The notes: a model not told the origin generated them from the sequence alone. A stretch of 64,000 nt of DNA from Aeromonas rivuli (GCF_000820045.1 NZ_CDBJ01000100.1:1-64000), one strand, 5' to 3'; counted from the stretch's first letter, positions 46,780-56,687 are shown. Numbers and translations: made by a program.

Positions 46780-47173
46780 CCGATGGGGTTTCCGCGCTGC
46801 GCGGACTCCGGTAGCAGCTGAGTTCAACCGCCAGAATGTCATACATGTCGCTGACCGAGTCAACCTTGTTTGCCGCGAACTGGTTAATCAGGGTCTGTTT
46901 CAACTTGACGGCATCGGGTCGACGCTGGTCACAGTAGCGTTTGTTGTCATGCTTGAGTCGCTCACCGACCCGGCTGCGAAGCGCTCGCTCCTGGAAGGTT
47001 TCCCCAAAGCGGGCGCGGGCCTGTTGATCCCCCATGCCCAGGGCGCCATCCACTACGCCATCGAGATAGGCGGAGCAGTCAGGCGAAACGGCATCCTGCT
47101 TGCATTGTTCCAACCCGCTGGCCCATGCCATGGTCGGCCCAAGCAGCATCAACATCACCACAATCTTCCTCAT
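46766..47173 (-). CDS. Small exported protein between nhaA and nhaR, possibly Rap1a/Tai-like
   Basis: The 135-residue product has a signal peptide ([19 protein letters not shown]). The mature protein has four cysteines ([22 protein letters not shown] and ELSCYRS) and alternates helices, with a pattern like Rap1a/Tai immunity domains: [15 protein letters not shown] early, then a cysteine pair and LINQFA. The match is only a weak pattern one. The ATG overlaps the nhaA stop as ATGA, with GGAGG before it. Its place inside a sodium-homeostasis operon argues against a toxin-immunity role, or for a cell-envelope helper. Confidence 0.6.
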   Translation of the reverse strand: MRKIVVMLMLLGPTMAWASGLEQCKQDAVSPDCSAYLDGVVDGALGMGDQQARARFGETFQERALRSRVGERLKHDNKRYCDQRRPDAVKLKQTLINQFAANKVDSVSDMYDILAVELSCYRSPRSAETPSDVTP

Positions 47174-48360
47174 AACCCCTCCGTACTCTGATTGGCGATC
47201 CCCTTGGGCAGGGACAAGCGCAGGGCGACATAGCCCACCACGGCGGCCAGGGTAGAGCCGACCAGTATGCCCAGACGCGAGTAGCTGCCGTAATCCATGC
47301 CGCCGTGCTCGAATGCCAGGGAGGCAATGAACATCGACATGGTAAAGCCTATGCCGCACAGAATGCTGACCGCAAAGATCTGGCGGAAGTTAACCCCAGG
47401 TGGCAGCTGAGCTATGCCCAGACGCACCGACAACCAGCTGATAGTGAATACGCCCAGTGGCTTGCCCACGAACAGACCCAGCATGATGCCCATTGGCACA
47501 GGGCTCAGCAAGGTATCCAACCCTATGCCATCGAGGGAGACGCCAGCATTGGCAAAGGCAAACAGCGGCAAGATCAGATAAGCACTCCAGGGATGGAGCT
47601 GATGTTCCAGGTGCTTGAGCGGCGATACATGGCGCTCCCCCTTGAGGGGGATCAGGAAACCAACCACTACCCCGGCAAGGGTCGCATGGACACCTGACTT
47701 GAGCACGGCAACCCAGAGCACCAAACCGACCAGCATGTAGAGGGAGATGCGATCCACACCCCGGCGATTCATCCACACCAGGATCAGCGTGGCCACCAGA
47801 CCCACTGCCAGCGCCGTCAGTGACAACTGCTGGGTGTAGAAAAGGGCAATGATGATGATGACTCCCAAGTCATCCATGATGGCCAGCGCCAGCAGGAACA
47901 CCTTGAGACTGGTCGGTACCCGCTTGCCGAGCAGCGCCATGACACCGAGGGCAAAGGCGATGTCGGTAGCCGCCGGTATGGCCCAACCTGCCCGGGTCAC
48001 GTCGTCCGAATAGTTGAAGAAAGAGTAAAGCAGGGCAGGCACCAACATGCCCCCCACGGCAGCAATGGCCGGGAAGGTCGCCTGCTCCCTGGAAGAGAGT
48101 GCCCCTTCCATCATCTCCCGCTTCACCTCCAGGCCGACCAGCAGGAAGAAGATGGCCATGAAGCCATCGTTGATCCAGAGCAGCAGGGGCTTGTGGATAT
48201 CCAGTGCAGAAATACGCACCTGAACCGGGGTGTTGAGAAAGGCTTGATAGGCATCAGCCAAACTGGAATTGGCGAGCAAGATAGCAACCAGTGCCGCGAG
48301 GATAAGAATAATCCCCGAAGCGGACTCCAGTTTCAGAAAGCGTTTTAATACATCACTCAT
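47170..48360 (-). CDS. nhaA: Na+/H+ antiporter
   Basis: NhaA exchanges two protons for one Na+ at alkaline pH. The 396 residues have about twelve membrane segments; the ion-binding Asp pair is in [12 protein letters not shown] (Asp163-Asp164 in E. coli). The start used is MSDVLKRF, where similarity begins; a longer frame 19 codons earlier would add non-membrane sequence. It is followed by the exported protein and nhaR. The 250 bp upstream contain its promoter. Confidence 0.95.
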   Translation of the reverse strand: MSDVLKRFLKLESASGIILILAALVAILLANSSLADAYQAFLNTPVQVRISALDIHKPLLLWINDGFMAIFFLLVGLEVKREMMEGALSSREQATFPAIAAVGGMLVPALLYSFFNYSDDVTRAGWAIPAATDIAFALGVMALLGKRVPTSLKVFLLALAIMDDLGVIIIIALFYTQQLSLTALAVGLVATLILVWMNRRGVDRISLYMLVGLVLWVAVLKSGVHATLAGVVVGFLIPLKGERHVSPLKHLEHQLHPWSAYLILPLFAFANAGVSLDGIGLDTLLSPVPMGIMLGLFVGKPLGVFTISWLSVRLGIAQLPPGVNFRQIFAVSILCGIGFTMSMFIASLAFEHGGMDYGSYSRLGILVGSTLAAVVGYVALRLSLPKGIANQSTEGL

Positions 48361-48581
48361 GGTCAAGCTATCCCCCAAAAATCCTATTGGATTCAGTCTA
48401 GACAGGGATGGGAACAATGAAAAATCGTTTCTTACAGCCTAAACCAACGGAAAAACCGAAGGCAAAATCTTAATGAGCGGCTATAAGCATATATCAAGCC
48501 ACTGGGCACTAGGTCGAACCGGCACTCTATCAATGAATAGTTACCTTCATATTTGCATATTTTGCATATAAAGAAGAGATG

Positions 48582-48603
48582 AAAAAGGCGCCCGCAGGCG
48601 CCT
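48582..48603 (-). terminator. Terminator of thyA
   Basis: A 7-bp GC stem (AGGCGCC / GGCGCCT) with loop CGCA is followed on the minus strand by five T residues. It begins about five bp after the thyA stop. Confidence 0.85.
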
Positions 48604-48608
48604 GAGTA

Positions 48609-49403
48609 TTAGATGGCGACGGGCGCCTTGATGCCAGGATGGGGATCGTATCCCAGGATCTCGAAATCCTCGAACTGGTAGTCGAAGATGGAGCCCGGCT
48701 TGCGTTTGATTGCCAGTTGCGGCAGTGCGCGTGGTTCCCGGGAGAGTTGCAGCGCCGTCTGCTCCATGTGATTGGAATAGAGGTGTACATCACCGCCGGT
48801 CCAGACGAAGTCGCCTACCGCAAGATCGCACTGCTGGGCCACCATGTGGGTCAACAGGGCATAGCTGGCAATATTGAACGGCAGACCCAGGAACACATCA
48901 CAGCTGCGCTGGTAGAGCTGGCAGGAGAGCTTGCCGTCCGCCACATAGAACTGGAAGAAGGCGTGACAGGGGGCCAGCGCCATCTTGTCCAACTCACCCA
49001 CGTTCCAGGCCGAAACGATGATGCGGCGAGAGTCCGGGTTGTGCTTGATGTCATCGATGGCCTTCTGGATCTGATCGACCACGGTGCCATCGGCCGCCGG
49101 CCAGGATCGCCACTGAGCACCATAGACAGGACCCAGATCGCCATGCTCATCGGCCCACTCATCCCAGATGCTGACCCCATGTTCCTTGAGATAGGCGGTA
49201 TTGGTATCGCCATTGAGGAACCAGAGCAGCTCGTGAATGATGGAGCGCAGGTGGCACTTCTTAGTCGTGACCAAAGGGAAACCCTCGGCCAGATTGAAGC
49301 GCATCTGATGACCGAACAGAGACACAGTCCCCGTACCGGTACGATCAGATTTGACCGTGCCCTCATCCAGGATTTTCTGCATCAGGTCAAGATAGGCCCT
49401 CAT
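48609..49403 (-). CDS. thyA: Thymidylate synthase
   Basis: ThyA makes dTMP from dUMP with methylene-tetrahydrofolate. The 264 residues match E. coli in length. The active-site cysteine lies in [14 protein letters not shown] (residue 146). [17 protein letters not shown] and [16 protein letters not shown] are further signatures. Its start overlaps the lgt stop by 4 bp. Confidence 0.98.
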   Translation of the reverse strand: MRAYLDLMQKILDEGTVKSDRTGTGTVSLFGHQMRFNLAEGFPLVTTKKCHLRSIIHELLWFLNGDTNTAYLKEHGVSIWDEWADEHGDLGPVYGAQWRSWPAADGTVVDQIQKAIDDIKHNPDSRRIIVSAWNVGELDKMALAPCHAFFQFYVADGKLSCQLYQRSCDVFLGLPFNIASYALLTHMVAQQCDLAVGDFVWTGGDVHLYSNHMEQTALQLSREPRALPQLAIKRKPGSIFDYQFEDFEILGYDPHPGIKAPVAI

Positions 49404-50239
49404 TTAGCCTCCTTGGGGGCATTACCAAACAGGCGAGGCTGCTTGTAAGCGGCCCAGACCATGAGGGCACCGGCCAGTATCATGGGGGTAGAGAGGATCT
49501 GTCCCATGCTGATCTCCTGGAAATAGAGACCAAGCTGGGCATCCGGCTGGCGTACAAACTCCACCAGGAAGCGGAACAGACCGTAGCAGAACAGGAAGAG
49601 GCCCGAAATGGCACCACGGGGCGGCTGCTTGCGCCAGAACAGATTGAGGATGATGAACAGCACCACCCCTTCCAGGGCAAACTGGTAGAGCTGAGATGGG
49701 TGGCGCGGCTCGGGGCCAGCCTCCGGGAAGATGATGGCCCAGGGCACATCGGTGACCCGGCCCCACAGCTCGCCGTTCAAGAAGTTGCCGATGCGGCCAA
49801 CCCCCAGTCCGAACGGGATCAGCGGCGCCACAAAATCTGCCACCGTGAAGAAGTGACGCTTGGTCTTGTGGGCAAACCAGACCATGGCGGTGATGACACC
49901 AATCAGGCCACCGTGGAACGACATACCGCCGGTCCAGATCTTGAACAGATAGAGGGGATCGGCCAGGAATAGGTCGAAATTATAGAAGAGTACGTAGCCG
50001 ACTCGTCCCCCCAGGATCACCCCGAGGAAACCGTAGAACAGCAGATCCGAGACCTCATCACGAGTCCAGCCACTGTTGGGACTGTCGGCGCGGCGGCCAG
50101 CCAGCCACATGGCGAAGGCAAAACCGAACAGGTACATGAGGCCATACCAGCGTACCGACAACGGCCCCAGGCTGAATGCGACGGGATCAATCTGTGAGAA
50201 AACCCAATATCCATCGTGCTGCATAAGCGTCTCTGTCAA
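49400..50239 (-). CDS. lgt: Prolipoprotein diacylglyceryl transferase
   Basis: Lgt attaches diacylglycerol to the lipobox cysteine of prolipoproteins. The 279 residues form about seven membrane segments and contain the signature [14 protein letters not shown] and the start [11 protein letters not shown]. It is translated into thyA through an ATGA overlap, and follows ptsP by 58 bp. Confidence 0.97.
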   Translation of the reverse strand: MTETLMQHDGYWVFSQIDPVAFSLGPLSVRWYGLMYLFGFAFAMWLAGRRADSPNSGWTRDEVSDLLFYGFLGVILGGRVGYVLFYNFDLFLADPLYLFKIWTGGMSFHGGLIGVITAMVWFAHKTKRHFFTVADFVAPLIPFGLGVGRIGNFLNGELWGRVTDVPWAIIFPEAGPEPRHPSQLYQFALEGVVLFIILNLFWRKQPPRGAISGLFLFCYGLFRFLVEFVRQPDAQLGLYFQEISMGQILSTPMILAGALMVWAAYKQPRLFGNAPKEAK

Positions 50240-50297
50240 ACGAAAAGCCGCATTTTGCGATGAATCTCGCAGGGGGACAAGGTTTGATGTTAATCAG

Positions 50298-52565
50298 TTA
50301 AGGCTTATGACCGGCTCGCAGCAGACCACCCAGGCCCTGTTCTTCCAGATAGCGGGCGAACAGACCGCGCAGCACATGGGGGTTGTCATGTTTGAGCCCC
50401 TCGGCCAACAGGCTGCTCAGCTCGCTCAGCCTTGATTGGCGCAACACATACTTGATGCGGGCTATGTTGTGGGTATTCATGCTGAAGCGGCGATAGCCCA
50501 TGGCCAGCAGCAGCAGCACGCCGACCGGATCCCCAGCCAGCTCGCCGCAGACCGACACCGGCTTCTTGTATTGATGGGACGCATCGACCAGCAGTTGCAG
50601 GGCCCGGATCACCGCCGGGTGGAAGGCGTCATAGATGTTGGCCACCCGGGCATTGTTGCGATCTACCGCCAGCAGATACTGAGTCAGATCGTTGCTGCCC
50701 ACCGACCAGAAGTCGATGAGGGGGGCCATCTCCGGCAGGATGTAAAGGGCGGAAGGCACCTCTATCATGGCGCCAAGGCTGGGATAATTGATGGTGGCGC
50801 CGCGGGTGGCCGCCTCTTCCGAGACTTCCCGCCAGGCCTGATCGAGCAGACGACGGGAGGCTTTTATCTCCCCCACGCTACTGATCATCGGCAGCATGAT
50901 GGTGAGGTTGTCCAAGCCCTCGCTGGCGCGCAGCATCGCCTTGAGCTGTACCAGGAAGAGCTCGGGGTGGTCCAGAGTGAGCCGGATCCCTCGCCAGCCG
51001 AGGAAGGGGTTCTCCTCGACGATGGGGAAGTAAGGCAGGGGTTTATCGCCGCCGACATCCAGGGTACGCATGCAGACGGGGCGATCGCGATAGGTTTCGA
51101 GAATGCCGCGATATCGCGCCGTCTGCTCCATTTCCGAGGGGAAACTGTCTTGCAGCATGAAGGGGATCTCGGTGCGATAGAGTCCCACCCCGTCGGCCAG
51201 CTGATTGAGGGATATCTCGGTGTCGGCGCTGAGGCCGGCGTTGAGCAGCAAGGAGACCTTGACGCCATCCGCCGTCTCGGACGGCAGGCTATCGACGCTG
51301 CGCACCAGGGTATCGAGGGCCCGCTCCTCATCGAGCAACTGGCGATATTCGGTGAGCAGCAGGGCGCTGGGTTCGATGAAGAGATCGCCGCTGTAGCCGT
51401 CCAGGATGAGCGGACGACCGCCAATGTCACCGAGGGGCAGCTCGACCCCCATGATGGCGGTAATACCCATGGCCCGTGCCAATATGGCGGCGTGGGAGTT
51501 GGTTCCCCCCTTGAGCGACACCACTCCGCTCAGAAACTCTCGCGGGATCTCGGCCAATATGGTGGCGGTCACCTCATCCGCCACCAGAATAACGGGTTCA
51601 CCTATGGTGAAATGTTCGGGTTCATTCTGCACCAGACGGCTGATGAGCCGCTGGGCTATGTCCTTCACATCGGTGGAGCGCTCCCGCAGATAGGGATCCT
51701 TCATGCTCCGGAACTGATCGATCAGCCGATCGCTGACCAGCTTGACCGCCGAGACCGCAGTCCAGTGCTCCTTGCTGACCTTATGACGGATCGGCTTGAT
51801 GTAGCTGGGATCATCGAGCAGATGCAGATAGATGTCGAAAATGGCGACCGAATCCTGGCTGTAGCTCTCGCGAAAGCGCAGCGCCAGACTCTCCAGATCG
51901 TGACGCACCTCTTCGACCGCCTCATCGAGACGGACCAACTGAGCCTGGTGATCCTCATCCTTGCGTGGATTGATGGTATTGAGCGCCTTGCGCGGGCGCC
52001 AGACCCAGGCCTTGGCGATGGCAATGCCACTGGCGCCAGCGATGCCGCGCAGTGGCTTGCTCCAGTCGGTTTTCTGCAACCAGCCCTTGGTCTGGGCATG
52101 GGCGATCCGGGCCGCCAGTTGAGCGGCCAGCGTCACGAGGAAGGACTCCTCGCTCTCATCAAACAGCCGGCTCTCTTTTTGCTGCACCACCAGGATGCCC
52201 ACCACTTGGCGCTGATGCATGATGGGAGCGCCGAGGAAGGAGCGAAATGCCTCCTCGGCCACATCGGGCAGAAACTTGAAACTGGGGTGGGAGGGGGCAT
52301 CGGCCAGGTTGATCAGCTCTTCGCGTTGACCCACCAAACCGACGATACCCTGTTCGAACGGCAGCGTGGTCTTGCCTACCGCAGCCTGTGCCAGGCCGTC
52401 AGTGGCCGCCAGCCGGTAGCAGCGAGCCTCGGGTTCGGAGACGTAAACAGAACAGCAGGATACCTGCATGGCGAGCCGGGTTTGGCCCACCAATGCTTCC
52501 AGTGCCTGTTCGAGGGTGTTGGCCTGGGCCATGCTCTCGACGATACGCCTCAATTCCGTCAGCAA
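50298..52565 (-). CDS. ptsP: PEP-protein phosphotransferase, EI-Ntr
   Basis: PtsP starts the nitrogen-related phosphotransferase relay (EI-Ntr, NPr, EIIA-Ntr). The 755 residues have an N-terminal GAF domain (about 1-160), a linker, then the enzyme I domains with the phosphorylated His in GGTNSHAAILARAMGI (near 356) and the PEP site LDVGGDKPLPYF later. The C-terminal YLLAVDRNNARVA is typical. It follows rppH by 12 bp. Confidence 0.97.
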   Translation of the reverse strand: MLTELRRIVESMAQANTLEQALEALVGQTRLAMQVSCCSVYVSEPEARCYRLAATDGLAQAAVGKTTLPFEQGIVGLVGQREELINLADAPSHPSFKFLPDVAEEAFRSFLGAPIMHQRQVVGILVVQQKESRLFDESEESFLVTLAAQLAARIAHAQTKGWLQKTDWSKPLRGIAGASGIAIAKAWVWRPRKALNTINPRKDEDHQAQLVRLDEAVEEVRHDLESLALRFRESYSQDSVAIFDIYLHLLDDPSYIKPIRHKVSKEHWTAVSAVKLVSDRLIDQFRSMKDPYLRERSTDVKDIAQRLISRLVQNEPEHFTIGEPVILVADEVTATILAEIPREFLSGVVSLKGGTNSHAAILARAMGITAIMGVELPLGDIGGRPLILDGYSGDLFIEPSALLLTEYRQLLDEERALDTLVRSVDSLPSETADGVKVSLLLNAGLSADTEISLNQLADGVGLYRTEIPFMLQDSFPSEMEQTARYRGILETYRDRPVCMRTLDVGGDKPLPYFPIVEENPFLGWRGIRLTLDHPELFLVQLKAMLRASEGLDNLTIMLPMISSVGEIKASRRLLDQAWREVSEEAATRGATINYPSLGAMIEVPSALYILPEMAPLIDFWSVGSNDLTQYLLAVDRNNARVANIYDAFHPAVIRALQLLVDASHQYKKPVSVCGELAGDPVGVLLLLAMGYRRFSMNTHNIARIKYVLRQSRLSELSSLLAEGLKHDNPHVLRGLFARYLEEQGLGGLLRAGHKP

Positions 52566-52577
52566 ATACTCTGCTCC

Positions 52578-53105
52578 TTAGCGAGAACGGTGGCGCCGTC
52601 CTTCCTTCTTGTTACTCACCTGCTGCACCACTGGCATAGCCAGCGGAGCAAACTCCTTCATCACCCTGCGATACACCTCCCGTTTAAAGGAGACGACCTG
52701 CCGCACCGGATACCAGAAACTGACCCAGCGCCAGTCATCAAACTCAGGATGACCATAACAGCCAAATTGAATGTGCGACTCGCAACCAGCATTCAACTGC
52801 AGCAGAAACCATTTCTGTTTTTGGCCAACACAGACCGGTGAACTGTCCCAACGGACAAGACGTTTGGGTAAGCGATATTTGAGCCAGTTACGGCTGATAG
52901 CCAGTATGGTCACATCCTCGGGCTTGAGGCCAATCTCCTCATACAATTCCCGAAACATGGCCTGCTCTGGTGTCTCACCCTCATCCACTCCCCCCTGGGG
53001 AAACTGCCAGGAGTGCTGTCCATAGCGCTTAGCCCACAGAACTTGTCCTTCGCGGTTACAGATCACGATGCCGACATTGGGACGAAACCCGTCACCATCT
53101 ATCAC
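52578..53105 (-). CDS. rppH: RNA pyrophosphohydrolase
   Basis: RppH removes pyrophosphate from the 5' end of RNA and so starts 5'-dependent decay. The 175-residue Nudix enzyme has the box [23 protein letters not shown] (residues near 38-60). It starts [20 protein letters not shown], as in E. coli. The C-terminal tail is basic. It is the first gene of rppH-ptsP-lgt-thyA, divergent from mutH across a long non-coding stretch. Confidence 0.96.
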   Translation of the reverse strand: MIDGDGFRPNVGIVICNREGQVLWAKRYGQHSWQFPQGGVDEGETPEQAMFRELYEEIGLKPEDVTILAISRNWLKYRLPKRLVRWDSSPVCVGQKQKWFLLQLNAGCESHIQFGCYGHPEFDDWRWVSFWYPVRQVVSFKREVYRRVMKEFAPLAMPVVQQVSNKKEGRRHRSR

Positions 53106-53265
53106 GTGATCACCTTATAAAGGCTGAATCTATAAGGAGATTGTTCCACATTCACCCCTTGGCAGCAAACGGCGGTTACATTCCGCGAATCATGAATAAC
53201 TTTCAATTTCAACCCAAGTTATAAACAAACTCAGGGATCCTCATCCAGGAGTTGCTCACGCTAAC

Positions 53266-53274
53266 TGTGTATAA
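53266..53274 (-). promoter_or_regulatory. DnaA box 1
   Basis: TGTGTATAA, read on the minus strand as TTATACACA, matches the consensus TTATNCACA exactly. Confidence 0.75.
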
Positions 53275-53443
53275 CACTGTGAGCAAACGGGTATACCCCC
53301 ACATACTAGCAAACGAGATCCCGAACGAACAGTCATATCCATCTTGGAACAGTTAAGAATAACTTCTTTAAATACATACAAATAACCATAAACAACTGGA
53401 TCAAGATCCATGACTTTATCGCCTCAGGATCCCGGATCCAGAT

Positions 53444-53452
53444 TGTGAACAA
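53444..53452 (-). promoter_or_regulatory. DnaA box-like site with one mismatch
   Basis: TGTGAACAA reads TTGTTCACA on the minus strand, one base from the consensus TTATNCACA. Confidence 0.5.
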
Positions 53453-53484
53453 GTCTGGGTGCTCAAAGATCCATCAAGAGGAAA

Positions 53485-53493
53485 TTATCCACA
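53485..53493 (+). promoter_or_regulatory. DnaA box 2
   Basis: TTATCCACA is a perfect consensus DnaA box, in the plus orientation and opposite to the two flanking boxes. Confidence 0.8.
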
Positions 53494-53567
53494 AGGCCTG
53501 AGCTCTTTCTCACCAGGATCCCGGCTGAAAAAGCGGTCAGATCACATTTTTTTTCTCCCAAAGTGGG

Positions 53568-53591
53568 AACTGATCCCCATGGGGATCAGTT
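53568..53591. repeat. 24-bp perfect palindrome with two GATC sites
   Basis: The sequence is fully self-complementary; each half begins AACTGATCCCCA. It holds two of the GATC sites and lies between DnaA boxes 2 and 3. Confidence 0.85.
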
Positions 53592-53603
53592 ATCCAAGTT
53601 TTC

Positions 53604-53612
53604 TGTGGATAA
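53604..53612 (-). promoter_or_regulatory. DnaA box 3
   Basis: TGTGGATAA reads TTATCCACA on the minus strand, a perfect consensus box, facing box 2. Confidence 0.8.
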
Positions 53613-53834
53613 CTATGTGTAACAAGCAGGGCAAACCCTTGGACAAGTTCAAGGCCTGAGGATCCTGATAACAACAAAGCCAGATTTCCTCATCAAAATC
53701 ATTTAAAATCATGGTGATAAGTAACAGCGTCCCATTAAGAGTCCCCCACTTTTCCCGTTCAGCCCACTGCTGATAAAATCAGCAGATCCAGATCCGGGTC
53801 GCTGATCCCAACCCTTTCAACCACAGGAGAAGCT

Positions 53835-54515
53835 ATGCCTATGCCCATGCCACCCCAGTCAGAGCAGGAGCTGCTGACCCGTGCTCATGCCATCGCCGGG
53901 TTCACCCTGGCCCAACTGGCAGCTGAGGCCGGCATCAAGGTGCCCCGGGATCTGCGTCGGGACAAGGGCTGGGTAGGTCAACTCATCGAGTGGCAGTTGG
54001 GCGCCAGTGCTGGCAGCAGACCGGAGCAGGATTTCCCCGAACTGGGCATAGAGCTCAAGACAATACCGGTGGATCCCAGAGGCAAGCCGCTGGAAACGAC
54101 CTTCGTCTGCGTGGCGCCGCTGGTTGGCATCAATGGCCAGCACTGGGAGGCATCGAATGTGCGCAACAAGCTCTCCCGGGTGCTCTGGATCCCGGTCGAA
54201 GGCAGTCGCGATATCCCGATAGGAGAGCGCCGGGTTGGCATGCCGCTGTTGTGGATCCCCAGTGCCGAGGAGGATGCCTTGCTGCGCCAGGACTGGGAGG
54301 AGCTGATGGACATGATAGTGCTGGGAGAGGTGGAACAGATCAGCGCTCGTCACGGCCAAGTGATGCAACTGCGCCCCAAGGCCGCCAACAACAAGGCACT
54401 GACCCGCGCCATTGGTAGAGCTGGCCAGCCGATCATGACCCTGCCCAGGGGCTTCTATCTCAAGATCCCCTTCACCCACGCCCTGCTGATGCGCCATTTC
54501 GCCTTGCCCGAATGA
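53835..54515 (+). CDS. mutH: DNA mismatch repair endonuclease MutH
   Basis: MutH nicks the unmethylated strand at hemimethylated GATC during mismatch repair, in step with MutS and MutL. The 226 residues match the family: [19 protein letters not shown] early, then [15 protein letters not shown] with the catalytic Asp, Glu and Lys, followed by FVCVAPL. AGGAGA precedes the ATG. A long interval rich in GATC sites lies upstream. Confidence 0.96.
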   Translation: MPMPMPPQSEQELLTRAHAIAGFTLAQLAAEAGIKVPRDLRRDKGWVGQLIEWQLGASAGSRPEQDFPELGIELKTIPVDPRGKPLETTFVCVAPLVGINGQHWEASNVRNKLSRVLWIPVEGSRDIPIGERRVGMPLLWIPSAEEDALLRQDWEELMDMIVLGEVEQISARHGQVMQLRPKAANNKALTRAIGRAGQPIMTLPRGFYLKIPFTHALLMRHFALPE

Positions 54516-54595
54516 GACTTTATCTATCGTCTTGTCATGAATTGGTATAAAAATAACCAATCTGGTTTCTTCGTAGCCAATGACAAGGAGGCGTC

Positions 54596-54919
54596 ATGCC
54601 TATCAACAAGCAGTTCCTCAAGTCCCGTCCGGAAGTCAAGGTCACCTTCGAAGTGGAGAAAGCCGCCGCAGAGGGGGCTGAGCAGGTGTTACTGCTGGGG
54701 GAGTTCAACCAGTGGCAACCGATCGAGCTCAAGCGCATGAAAAGCGGCGAGTTCAAGGCGACCCTCAATCTGCCCACCGATGGTCCCAGCCACTTCGAGT
54801 ACTGTTATCAGCTGGTTCACTCCGATGGAGAGAGTCGCTACGACAACGACTGGGCGGCGGATGCCTATGTGCCAGGCCCGTTCGGGCGTGACAACTCGGT
54901 GGTACGAGTCAGCGCCTAG
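54596..54919 (+). CDS. Stand-alone CBM48 (glycogen-binding-like) protein
   Basis: The 107-residue protein consists of little more than one isoamylase-N/AMPK-beta type carbohydrate-binding module. LLLGEFNQWQPIELKRMKSGEFKATLNLP and HFEYCYQLV carry the conserved Trp and the N-x-W sites of the sugar-binding face. It has no signal or catalytic domain. A perfect AAGGAGG precedes the ATG, so it is probably well expressed. Binding to glycogen is inferred. No glycogen gene is in the window. Confidence 0.8.
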   Translation: MPINKQFLKSRPEVKVTFEVEKAAAEGAEQVLLLGEFNQWQPIELKRMKSGEFKATLNLPTDGPSHFEYCYQLVHSDGESRYDNDWAADAYVPGPFGRDNSVVRVSA

Positions 54920-54937
54920 GCCGCACCCCAGCAACAA

Positions 54938-54964
54938 AAAAGGCTCGCCATTGGCGAGCCTTTT
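54938..54964. terminator. Terminator shared by the CBM48 gene and the rpsP-rplS operon
   Basis: A 12-bp stem (AAAAGGCTCGCC / GGCGAGCCTTTT) with a 3-base loop has T or A runs on both sides. Confidence 0.9.
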
Positions 54965-55002
54965 CACTATCCGTCGATAAATCGACACCAATTCGAATCG
55001 AA

Positions 55003-55350
55003 TTAGTTGAGCTTCTCTTTGATACGAGCAGCTTTGCCGGACAGGTTGCGCAGGTAGTACAGTTTGGCGCGACGAACATCACCACGACGCTTCAGTTCTA
55101 CACTGTGGATCAGCGGAGAGTGAGTCTGGAATACACGCTCAACACCTTCGCCGTTGGAGATCTTGCGAACGGTGAAAGCAGAGTGCAGACCGCGGTTACG
55201 CTTGGCAATAACGATGCCTTCGAAAGCCTGCAGACGCTCTTTGCCACCTTCTTTAACACGCACTTGAACACGTACGGTATCGCCCTGGGCAAAAGCCGGG
55301 ATGTCGCTACGCAGTTGCTCTTGTTCAAGCTGCTGAATAATCTTGCTCAT
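55003..55350 (-). CDS. rplS: 50S ribosomal protein L19
   Basis: L19 lies at the subunit interface. The 115 residues begin [20 protein letters not shown] and include [23 protein letters not shown]. It is the last gene of rpsP-rimM-trmD-rplS. Confidence 0.98.
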   Translation of the reverse strand: MSKIIQQLEQEQLRSDIPAFAQGDTVRVQVRVKEGGKERLQAFEGIVIAKRNRGLHSAFTVRKISNGEGVERVFQTHSPLIHSVELKRRGDVRRAKLYYLRNLSGKAARIKEKLN

Positions 55351-55385
55351 TGTCTTTCCTTACCTAGGATAAACTGAAAACTCTA

Positions 55386-56132
55386 CTAAACGTTGTCACG
55401 CACTTCGCGGACATACTCGGCAAGAAGTGACTCTTGCTCGTCAGTCAGAGCTAGGTTGTTAATAAGTTCCGGCCTACGTTGCCAGGTTCGTCCGAGCGAT
55501 TGCTTGAGCCGCCAGCGTCGAATCACTTCGTGATTGCCGCTTGTCAGCGCCTCCGGCACCGCCAATCCATCCAACACCTCTGGCCGAGTGTAGTGGGGAT
55601 GATCCAGCAAGCCATCCGTAAAGGAGTCCTGCTCGGCACTGGCCTGATCCCCCAATACCCCTGGAACCAGACGCGAAACCGCATCGATCAGGGTCATGGC
55701 AGGCAACTCGCCACCACTTAGCACGTAATCGCCGATAGACCACTCTTCGTCGACTTCGGTTTGTATCACGCGCTCATCGACACCTTCGTATCGACCTGCG
55801 ATCAGAATAAGCTTCTGATCCCTTGCCAGCTCGGTTACGCCCGCTTGAGTCAGCTTGCGTCCCTGAGGGGAGAGATAGATGACTTTCGCCCCGTCTCCCG
55901 CCGCTTGCTTGGCCGCATGAATCGCATCACGCAGCGGCTGAACCATCATTAACATGCCGGGCCCACCACCATAAGGACGATCATCGACCGTACGGTGTTT
56001 GTCGTGGGTAAAGTCCCGGGGGTTCCAGCACTCAATCTGCAGCAGGCCACTCTTGACGGCCCGACCCGTTACCCCGTGTTCGGTAATGGCTCGGAACATT
56101 TCCGGGAAGAGGCTAATCACCCCAATCCACAT
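55386..56132 (-). CDS. trmD: tRNA (guanine-37-N1)-methyltransferase
   Basis: TrmD methylates G37 of tRNAs and prevents frameshifting. The 248-residue SPOUT enzyme has the knot stretches [14 protein letters not shown] and [27 protein letters not shown], plus [10 protein letters not shown] and the start [20 protein letters not shown]. Lies between rimM and rplS. Confidence 0.98.
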   Translation of the reverse strand: MWIGVISLFPEMFRAITEHGVTGRAVKSGLLQIECWNPRDFTHDKHRTVDDRPYGGGPGMLMMVQPLRDAIHAAKQAAGDGAKVIYLSPQGRKLTQAGVTELARDQKLILIAGRYEGVDERVIQTEVDEEWSIGDYVLSGGELPAMTLIDAVSRLVPGVLGDQASAEQDSFTDGLLDHPHYTRPEVLDGLAVPEALTSGNHEVIRRWRLKQSLGRTWQRRPELINNLALTDEQESLLAEYVREVRDNV

Positions 56133-56165
56133 AAGAAACCTCCGATACTCTGTTACCGCGGGAAA

Positions 56166-56687
56166 CTAGAAACCAGGATCCCAATCAACTTCGATTGTGC
56201 GAGCAGTCAGGTCAATATGCTTGACCACCTGCTCTTCCAGGAACGGAATCAACCGCTCCTTTGCGCCAAAGGCATCTTTTACATTGGCCTCAACCACCAA
56301 CACATCGTTGGAGCCGGTTTCCATCAATTCGGTCACCTTGCCAAGGTCATATCCTGTGGTGGTCTTTACTGCACAACCTATGAGGTCGCGCCAGTAGAAC
56401 TCACCATCGGGCAGACTCGGCAACTGATCGGCGGGTACGCCAATCTCGACATTGGTCAATGCCAGGGCATCCTCGCGCACATCGATACCATCGAGTTTGC
56501 AGATCAGACCCTTGTTGTGACGCTTCCAGGCCGAAACCTTGAGTTCACGCCACTCCCCGTTCTGATTGATCAGCCAGGGTTTGTAATCGAAAATCGCTTC
56601 GGCAACATCGGTGAAGGAGTTCACTTTCAGCCAGCCCTTGATGCCGTAGACGGTACCCAGGGTGCCCAGAACTATAGGTTTATCCAC
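56166..56687 (-). CDS. rimM: 16S rRNA processing protein
   Basis: RimM helps assemble the 30S head and binds S19. The 173 residues have the N-terminal barrel ([22 protein letters not shown]) and the C-terminal PRC-barrel ([13 protein letters not shown]...[17 protein letters not shown]). It is the second gene of the operon. Confidence 0.97.
   Translation of the reverse strand: MDKPIVLGTLGTVYGIKGWLKVNSFTDVAEAIFDYKPWLINQNGEWRELKVSAWKRHNKGLICKLDGIDVREDALALTNVEIGVPADQLPSLPDGEFYWRDLIGCAVKTTTGYDLGKVTELMETGSNDVLVVEANVKDAFGAKERLIPFLEEQVVKHIDLTARTIEVDWDPGF

Larger units (their letters stand above)
53106..53834. promoter_or_regulatory. Long non-coding interval with DnaA boxes and many GATC sites (candidate DARS2-like locus)
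   Basis: This 729-bp stretch has no credible gene. It holds three perfect DnaA boxes: TGTGTATAA at 53266, TTATCCACA at 53485, TGTGGATAA at 53604. A one-mismatch box TGTGAACAA lies at 53444. There are 15 GATC sites between 53236 and 53807, about 2.6 times the local coding rate of roughly one per 100 bp. An AT-rich part lies at 53340-53400. In E. coli the DnaA-reactivating site DARS2 lies next to mutH, as I recall between nudH (rppH) and mutH, so the location is telling. It must also hold the promoters of rppH and mutH. Confidence 0.7.

Noticed and set aside
53106..53834. The rppH-mutH interval as the chromosomal origin oriC
   Set aside because: DnaA boxes and GATC sites would fit, but the flanking genes are not dnaA, mnmG or mioC, and the 13-mer-type unwinding repeats were not seen. 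A DARS-like role fits the neighbours better.
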